Shown one piece after another: positions 19,455 through 24,201 of a DNA stretch of 24,201 nucleotides. The notes beneath the pieces were generated by a model, which worked only from the letters and a program-made list of their open reading frames with translations, was not told the DNA's origin and did no database searches. The position numbers were made by a program, and so were the translations under genes. How positions within the stretch are numbered: position 1 is the first letter of the stretch; every line of letters starts with the position of its first letter. Source of the DNA: an uncultured Eubacteriales bacterium (GTDB lineage: Bacteria > Bacillota > Clostridia > Oscillospirales > CAG-272); assembly GCA_934481515.1 (NCBI GenBank), contig CAKSPO010000030.1, positions 1 to 24,201 of the forward strand, in the 5' to 3' direction.

Positions 19455-22400
19455 ATGACCGTTGAGTTTGTTGGAAATGCTCCCCAAACCCGATATATTC
19501 ACGTGGGAGTGGAAGACGATCATCTGGTGAACAGTCTGACATTTGTATTGGACCGGATGCAGAACTCCGTGGATTTGTCCGCCTGCACGCCGCATCTTTC
19601 GGTCACAGCCCGCGGGTTATATGCCGATCAGACGGACGGGCTTGTGATGACTACGACGAATAGCGGGACGAAGGTGGAGCTGACCTATGCGCTGACCGAC
19701 CGGATTACCTCTCTTGGCTGTGTGGATATGGAGCTGTCCTTTGAAAAAGAGACGGACGGAAGTACCGCAATCCTTTGGCAGACGCAGGTTTTTCAGGTGT
19801 CCTTTGATAAAAATCTTCAGCTTGGCGAGACATTGGAGGATACCTATCCGGATCTGATTCAGCGTCTTCTTTCCAATGAGGCAAAGGTTGCATCTGACGC
19901 TGCAGAGGCAAAAAGGCTTGCGTCCTCCGCTTCTTCTCTTGCTACGACCGTTCAGTATACTGCGGATGATGCGTTGGAATACGGAAAGCACGCGGTTGAG
20001 CAGCTGAGCGAAGTGAAAACGCAATCCGCCGGTGCCTTGCAGACTGCAAACGAAGCAAAAACCGCAGTTGCAGGAATTCAGACGACCGCAACAGAGGCAA
20101 AAAACATTGCGGCAGGAGCCAAGTCAGAATCTGCCGCGGCGGCAACCAAAGCCGAGGAGGCAGCGGCGGCTGCAGGCAATGCAACGAAAAAGACAGACCA
20201 GCTGGAAACCACGCTGGTAAAAGTACAGGCAGACCTGTCAGGTGCATTGTATCTGGCAAAAGACGCGTCGGATACCGCAACGGCGGCGTCCCGTCGATCA
20301 AGTATTTCCGAGACGACAGCGAAAAATGCATCCGATGCCGCTTCGCTCGCCGAGCAGATGGCGGAGCTTGCGTCAAGCGATGCAAAGACTGCCGCCGCAG
20401 ATGCAGGCAAGGCAAACCTTGCAGCTTCTGCAGCCGGGGAAAAAGCACAGACCGCATTGGAAAGCGCGCAGGCGGCATCTGCAAGCGCGGAGACTGCCAA
20501 ACAGACCGCAACGCGTGCGGCATCCGATATTGCGGTCGCAAAGCAATCTGCGGCAACCGCAGAAGCAAATTCCGTAAAAGCGACGGAGGATGCCGCACTT
20601 GCTTTGCAAACGGCGACTACAGCGGCGGAAAATGCGTTGACCGCAAAGACCGACGCCGCAACCGCTTTGCAAAGTGCGACAGAGGCGGAAGCGGCAGTTG
20701 CGAACAAGGCGAATATTGACGGATATTATGCGGGGCTGACGGCAGGACTTGCCGAGAGTTTGGTTTCAACCACGACCGTGGATGATGAAACCGCTTTTGT
20801 CAGGCGGACGACGGCAGGTGAAAAGTCCGTCTCGGACGGCTTCGCACGGATTGCCGGAATCTATGGCAGATCCGTTGTCTGGAACCAGCTGATTGACCGG
20901 ACAAAGTATCCGCAGACGCAGACCAAGGATGGTATCACCTTTACAAACAACGGAGACGGTTCCGTTTCGGTCAGCGGAAGTTCTCCGGCAGGAGTCGGAA
21001 CCGGAATCAGTATTTTCGGCGGCAATATTCCTGTCGGACACAAATATTTTCTCACCGGCGGAGACGCGATGAATGAGAATGGCAAGGGTGCCGTATGTCT
21101 GATGAACCAATACGACGGTACCGGAGTTCTGACTCGGACGCTTGTGACAGATACAACGGGAAGCGGTGTTATTTTTACATTGCAGGAGGAGGATGCAACC
21201 TCTTCTTTCGTTGATGTTGTGCTTTGGGTGCGGCTTGGAAGTACTGTGAATCTCTGCTTCCGACCGCAGCTGTTTGATTTGACCAAAATGTTCGGTACAG
21301 GCAATGAGCCGGAGGATCCCGCAGAATTCCGGAAGCTTTTCCCAGAGCTGTTTTATGAGAAAGAGAACGGAAAACTGCTCTCGGTCGGAGTGACCGGAAT
21401 CAAAACCATCGGATTCAATCTGTTTGATTCGGACACGGTTCTTGCAAAGCAGGGATGGGTACAGCAAAGTGACGGAAGCTGGTACCGGAACAGTCTTGGG
21501 TCGCTGAATTATCTTTCCGTCTTTGAAAATACATATGGGTATACCGGGCAGTTTTGCGGAACGCTTTCCACCCGCCGGGAACAAGCAAATCTCGGAGACG
21601 GATGCTATATCTGTGCTCGTTATACCGATGGGACGACGGCAATCCTTTATCAGAATGTCGGAACCGAATTTCAGAAAAGAGAGTTCCGCACTGCTTCCGG
21701 AAAGACGGTCAGCAAGCTCTACTGGCTTGCCGCTTACGACAATCCGACCTATGTCAAGGACATCTGCATCCATTTCTGCTGGTCGGGGTACCGGAACGGG
21801 GAATACGAAAAATATCGTTCCACGGAGTTGTCTTTTGATGCTGCCGATCGTTTCCCGTCCGGAATGCACGGAATCGGTACGGTTCGGGATGAGATTGATT
21901 ATGAAAATTCCGAGGTGATTCAACGGATCGGCATTCGGGCGTATGCCGATGGCGATGCAACCACCAGTGAAATGCTGACGGACGGAAAGCAGACCTGCTA
22001 CGTGCTGGCATCCCCCGTGGTGACAAAGCTTACGGAAGCGGTTCCGCAGTATTGGGAATCGGACTTCGGCACGGAAGAATGGATTCTCTCCGAGGGGCAT
22101 ACGCTTCCGGTGACCGCCCTGATCCGGTATATGAACAACCTGCGGGACAAGCTCCAACGGCTTCCGGAGGACGCGGTCAGCGGAGAGCGGATCACGCAGA
22201 CGACCGGAAGCAGCCCCACCGATCTGATGAGTCAGGCGGCAATTACGGCGGCACTGGCGCAGGCGGTCTTTACGCCGAGCGTTTCTGCGGACGGTGTTCT
22301 TTCCTGGACGAATTCGCTGGGGCTTGAAAATCCCGCCAGCGTGAATCTTGTGCAGGCGGTTATCAACGCCATGAGCAATACCAATGGCAGTGCACAGTGA
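19455..22400 (+). CDS. Phage-like tail fibre / receptor-binding protein with alanine-rich coiled coil
   Basis: 981-residue protein; start at 19455 with AAAAAGGAG. Residues 1-125 form a compact beta-rich head resembling BppU-type baseplate domains of phages of Gram-positive bacteria. Residues about 145-420 are Ala/Thr/Lys/Glu-rich heptad-like coiled coil (for example AAAAAGNATKKTDQLETT), the shaft. Residues about 460-640 carry phage tail-fibre motifs: YGRSVVWNQLI, then FDLTKMFGTGNEPEDPAEF (608 onward). The C-terminal 300 residues are a probable adhesive tip, ending in a region (VFTPSVSADGVLSWTNSLGL) found in cell-wall/phage tails. It is followed by holin-like genes. It is probably trimeric. 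The carbohydrate or protein receptor is unknown. Confidence 0.8.
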   Translation: MTVEFVGNAPQTRYIHVGVEDDHLVNSLTFVLDRMQNSVDLSACTPHLSVTARGLYADQTDGLVMTTTNSGTKVELTYALTDRITSLGCVDMELSFEKETDGSTAILWQTQVFQVSFDKNLQLGETLEDTYPDLIQRLLSNEAKVASDAAEAKRLASSASSLATTVQYTADDALEYGKHAVEQLSEVKTQSAGALQTANEAKTAVAGIQTTATEAKNIAAGAKSESAAAATKAEEAAAAAGNATKKTDQLETTLVKVQADLSGALYLAKDASDTATAASRRSSISETTAKNASDAASLAEQMAELASSDAKTAAADAGKANLAASAAGEKAQTALESAQAASASAETAKQTATRAASDIAVAKQSAATAEANSVKATEDAALALQTATTAAENALTAKTDAATALQSATEAEAAVANKANIDGYYAGLTAGLAESLVSTTTVDDETAFVRRTTAGEKSVSDGFARIAGIYGRSVVWNQLIDRTKYPQTQTKDGITFTNNGDGSVSVSGSSPAGVGTGISIFGGNIPVGHKYFLTGGDAMNENGKGAVCLMNQYDGTGVLTRTLVTDTTGSGVIFTLQEEDATSSFVDVVLWVRLGSTVNLCFRPQLFDLTKMFGTGNEPEDPAEFRKLFPELFYEKENGKLLSVGVTGIKTIGFNLFDSDTVLAKQGWVQQSDGSWYRNSLGSLNYLSVFENTYGYTGQFCGTLSTRREQANLGDGCYICARYTDGTTAILYQNVGTEFQKREFRTASGKTVSKLYWLAAYDNPTYVKDICIHFCWSGYRNGEYEKYRSTELSFDAADRFPSGMHGIGTVRDEIDYENSEVIQRIGIRAYADGDATTSEMLTDGKQTCYVLASPVVTKLTEAVPQYWESDFGTEEWILSEGHTLPVTALIRYMNNLRDKLQRLPEDAVSGERITQTTGSSPTDLMSQAAITAALAQAVFTPSVSADGVLSWTNSLGLENPASVNLVQAVINAMSNTNGSAQ

Positions 22401-22445
22401 GTGCGGCTGCCTGTGAAAATATTCTTGAAAGGAACGGGTTATTTT

Positions 22446-22607
22446 ATGAAAGCAGAAAAACTGGAAAACGGGTATGTACGGCTCCGCGCGGAAACGGGAC
22501 ACAAGCTGTTTCATCTGTATATGCCGGAACAGCGCTACAGTGAAGCGGTTGTCCGGGAGGCGGAGGTTCCGAGGTTTTCAGAAACGGGAGGCGTTGAAAC
22601 GCAATGA
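22446..22607 (+). CDS. Small hypothetical protein of the phage-like module
   Basis: 53 residues (MKAEKLENGYVRLRAETGHK...) with AAAGGAAC upstream of the ATG at 22446; an in-frame GTG at 22401 abuts the previous stop and lacks a ribosome site. Its position between a tail fibre and XhlA-like gene is that occupied by short XkdX-like or linker proteins in phages. The stop overlaps the next start (ATGA). No recognisable domain. Confidence 0.6.
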   Translation: MKAEKLENGYVRLRAETGHKLFHLYMPEQRYSEAVVREAEVPRFSETGGVETQ

Positions 22608-22900
22608 CACAGGAGGAACTGGTTGCAAGGGAAGCGGAGGACCGGGCGGTGATGCGGGGACTGGAGGGACGGATCAAAGCATTGGAGCACCAGTCTGCCG
22701 ACCTGCGTGCGCTGGTGCAGTCCGTGGCTGCCATTGCAACAAAGCAGGAGCTGATGAGCCGGCACATGGAAGAGATCAAAACGGATGTCTCGGATCTGAA
22801 GGCGGTGCCGATCAAACGTTGGGAGAGCGTGGTCGGGTATTTGATCGGCGCGCTTGCCGGCGGCTTTCTGACCTCACTTTTCACACACTTCCTGGCTTGA
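22604..22900 (+). CDS. XhlA-like hemolysin/holin accessory membrane protein
   Basis: 98 residues: an amphipathic coiled coil over residues 1-70 (GLEGRIKALEHQSADLRAL, MEEIKTDVSDLKAV) then one C-terminal membrane helix (VVGYLIGALAGGFLTSLFTHFLA seen as YLIGALAGGFLTSLFTHFL). This layout matches the XhlA family, which works with a holin in PBSX-type lysis cassettes. The start overlaps the preceding stop, and GGGAGG lies upstream. Confidence 0.72.
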   Translation: MTQEELVAREAEDRAVMRGLEGRIKALEHQSADLRALVQSVAAIATKQELMSRHMEEIKTDVSDLKAVPIKRWESVVGYLIGALAGGFLTSLFTHFLA

Positions 22901-22945
22901 AAAAACGGAAAATAACTTTCACTGTAAAAAAGAAAGGAGCTTTTT

Positions 22946-23158
22946 ATGAGCTGGAAAAGGAAACTGACCTCCAGAAAATTCTGGATTGCCGTTGCGGGAA
23001 TGATCGGCGGAGCAGTGCTTGCATTTCGCGGAGATGCTGCGTTGGCAGAGACCGTATCCGGCGCGGTAATGTCTGCCGCTTCCGTGATCGCATATCTGAT
23101 CGGGGAGGGAATGACGGATGCCGCCGACCGGAGCGGAAAGCCGGACGACCGCGGATAA
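22946..23158 (+). CDS. Small phage holin-like protein
   Basis: 70 residues with AAAGGAG upstream. Positively charged N-terminus (MSWKRKLTSRKFW), hydrophobic helix 1 (IAVAGMIGGAVLAFRG), short turn, helix 2 (VSGAVMSAASVIAYLIGEG) and a polar tail. This is the pattern of clostridial phage holins in which SRKFW and the AYIIGEG-like box recur. In a phage it would permeabilise the membrane so an endolysin can act; no endolysin gene follows here. Confidence 0.75.
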   Translation: MSWKRKLTSRKFWIAVAGMIGGAVLAFRGDAALAETVSGAVMSAASVIAYLIGEGMTDAADRSGKPDDRG

Positions 23159-23203
23159 TTTTCACGGAAGCCCGATGTTTCTTCCCGTCGCAAAAAACAT
23201 ATA

Positions 23204-23240
23204 AAAATGCGGGGCGGCAATTGCCGCCCCGCAAATTTTT
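23204..23240. terminator. Palindromic bidirectional terminator
   Basis: GCGGGGCGGCAA (23209-23220) and TTGCCGCCCCGC (23221-23232) form a perfect palindrome flanked by AAAAAT on the left and AAATTTTT on the right, serving the holin gene and the convergent transposase, whose stop codon lies in the T-run. Confidence 0.85.
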
Positions 23241-23838
23241 ACAGATGGTCTGTAACATCATCGCTTCCCGGAAATTCGGGATTGAGTCTGTCGAAAGTCC
23301 AGTGCGCCGGATTTTCATTGATGTATTTGTATGTTTCGTTATAATCGTCGTTGTTGCGGATGACATGGTCATAAAAAGAGCGCTGAAAAATTTTTTCTTC
23401 AAGCCCTTTTTGCATGGCTTTAATTTCTTTTGTGATTTGATATTTCAACCACCCTACCACGGCATTGATTGTATGGGCAGGTGCCGTTTTTTCTCCTTTT
23501 ATTATGGATAACAATAAATGTATGTGATTTGGCATAATTACATAACAGTCAACCGAATAATTCCGATCGTATGTTGACATGCTTTGAATCCACTTTTCTG
23601 CGATTGTTCCGTAAGGAGTAAGGAATGGATTAAAAGAACGTTCCGGAAACAGGAGGGGGTGTTCTTGTTCTGACGGATTTGAAGCCGGCAGTTGCGGAGG
23701 TTGCTTAATTTCCTCTACGATGTCAGATAAAATATTTTTTCTTCTGTGGGTGCATATTGTAATGAAATAAGCGCCTTGCGTGCTATAATCAAACTCTTTT
23801 AGCCGAATTATTTTCCTTTTTGGAAATTCAATTTCCAT
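23239..23838 (-). CDS. REP-associated tyrosine transposase (IS200/Y1 HUH family)
   Basis: 199-residue single-strand nuclease of the TnpA_REP (RAYT) group. HUH motif in MPNHIHLLLS (His105, His107); candidate catalytic Tyr156 in FQRSFYDHVIRN; N-terminal RLKEFDYSTQGAYFITICTHRR and C-terminal YIXXNPxxW-type box YINENPAHW are family standard. Such proteins recognise REP palindromes rather than mobilising as classical insertion sequences. Here the nearest REP-like pair lies 139-323 bp upstream. It has a consensus promoter. A GGGG-containing weak ribosome site precedes the ATG. Intact and full length. Confidence 0.9.
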   Translation of the reverse strand: MEIEFPKRKIIRLKEFDYSTQGAYFITICTHRRKNILSDIVEEIKQPPQLPASNPSEQEHPLLFPERSFNPFLTPYGTIAEKWIQSMSTYDRNYSVDCYVIMPNHIHLLLSIIKGEKTAPAHTINAVVGWLKYQITKEIKAMQKGLEEKIFQRSFYDHVIRNNDDYNETYKYINENPAHWTFDRLNPEFPGSDDVTDHL

Positions 23839-23873
23839 GTTTTTACCCCATGTATTGCTTTCGGAATGACCAT

Positions 23874-23902
23874 ATTATAGCATTTTGTAATGGTGGTGTC
23901 AA
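23874..23902 (-). promoter_or_regulatory. Sigma-A promoter of the transposase gene
   Basis: Minus-strand TTGACA (23902-23897), 17-bp spacer and TATAAT (23879-23874), both perfect. The -35 sits inside a short REP-like stretch (CCGGGTTGACACC on this strand). Confidence 0.8.
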
Positions 23903-23976
23903 CCCGGACCGAAAAATGATCGCAAAGAAAAACATTTTTCCGGCGTTGCGCAAACACCCGATTTTCCTTCAAACCG

Positions 23977-24000
23977 GTAGGGGCGGGGTCAACCCGCCCG
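23977..24000 (+). repeat. REP-like palindrome, copy 1
   Basis: GTAGGGGCGGGGTC followed by AACCCGCCCG; the inner GGGCGGG/CCCGCCC arms form a 7-bp stem with loop GTCAA. It matches copy 2 in inverted orientation at 23 of 24 positions. Confidence 0.8.
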
Positions 24001-24089
24001 TTTGTGTGGTTTTCGCGATAGATCGGGTAGGGGGCACCAATGAGCGTGTCTGATTGTTCAATTTACCGCGACGCAAGAGGGAAACAAAA

Positions 24090-24113
24090 TCCGGCGGGGT
24101 GGATGCCGCCGGA
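24090..24113. repeat. GC hairpin between the two REP-like copies
   Basis: TCCGGCGG (24090-24097) and CCGCCGGA (24106-24113) form a perfect 8-bp stem with an 8-nt loop. Different sequence from the REP-like copies. Confidence 0.55.
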
Positions 24114-24137
24114 ATGGTTGTACAGGTTCCTTAGGAG

Positions 24138-24161
24138 CGGGCGGGTAGACCCCGCCCCTAC
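24138..24161 (-). repeat. REP-like palindrome, copy 2 (inverted)
   Basis: The reverse complement is GTAGGGGCGGGGTC then TACCCGCCCG, identical to copy 1 except one A/T in the loop. The two copies face each other across 137 bp, as in a long REP doublet. Confidence 0.8.
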
Positions 24162-24201
24162 GGGCATAAAAAAGATTTTTTGTTCAGCAGAAGCCGGAAA
24201 C

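Larger units (their letters stand above)
23839..24201. other. Region upstream of the transposase, no gene to the window edge
   Basis: 363 bp with no supported gene. It contains the transposase promoter, two inverted REP-like palindromes and an unrelated GC hairpin between them. An open frame on the plus strand (23820-24053) lacks a ribosome site and homology. Confidence 0.6.

Noticed and set aside
20766..22514. 582-codon open frame antisense to the tail-fibre gene
   Set aside because: The plus-strand frame carries clear phage tail motifs and a ribosome site; the minus frame has neither.
23977..24161. CRISPR-like or attachment-site interpretation of the repeats
   Set aside because: Only two copies in inverted orientation, palindromic and next to a RAYT gene; no spacers, cas genes or integrase.

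Overview
The window looks like a chromosomal segment from an anaerobic, endospore-forming member of the Clostridia, probably a gut Oscillospirales/Christensenellales-type lineage (the lineage is inference). Three things support this. There is an alpha/beta-type small acid-soluble spore protein and a SPOCS+LysM spore-envelope protein. There is a glycyl-radical enzyme with its oxygen-sensitive activase. Genes have strong AGGAGG ribosome binding sites, and TTGACA-17-TATAAT promoters can be read in front of many transcription units. I see no rRNA, tRNA or CRISPR array.

Left part (1-4932): a partial AraC-type regulator is divergent from a MATE efflux pump, with paired 21-bp-spaced direct repeats just upstream of the pump promoter. 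Next come a choloylglycine-hydrolase-family amidase and an O6-alkylguanine-DNA alkyltransferase on one transcript, then a hairpin-rich convergent intergenic region and a second AraC regulator on the minus strand.

4933-9149: the second AraC regulator is divergent from a glycyl-radical enzyme plus radical-SAM activase operon. The glycyl-radical enzyme is split by a single frameshift at an A5 run. It carries a Thr-Cys-Ala-Glu active site that I cannot assign to a known substrate. An independently promoted ECF transporter S component follows.

9150-15588: a minus-strand zapA-U32 (RlhA/TrhP-like hydroxylation protein) operon. Divergent from it is a tightly overlapping three-gene operon encoding an HPr-kinase-like P-loop protein, a PqqD-like peptide-binding protein and an S24/S26-type peptidase. 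This operon resembles a peptide-modification (RiPP) toolkit but has no visible precursor or modification enzyme. A hypoxanthine-DNA glycosylase and tyrS follow.

15589-19454: sporulation genes (SipL-like protein with a possible sigma-E promoter; SASP with a possible sigma-G promoter) flank a minus-strand operon of a second ECF S component translationally coupled to a lipoprotein.

19455-24201: an orphan phage-like module (981-aa tail-fibre/receptor-binding-like protein, a small linker ORF, an XhlA-like protein and a holin-like protein) sits next to an IS200-like REP-associated tyrosine transposase. A pair of inverted REP-like palindromes lies upstream of the transposase. No capsid, tail-tube, integrase or endolysin gene is visible. 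Four near-perfect CCGGCAC repeats at about 10-bp spacing sit immediately upstream of the module's -10 box.
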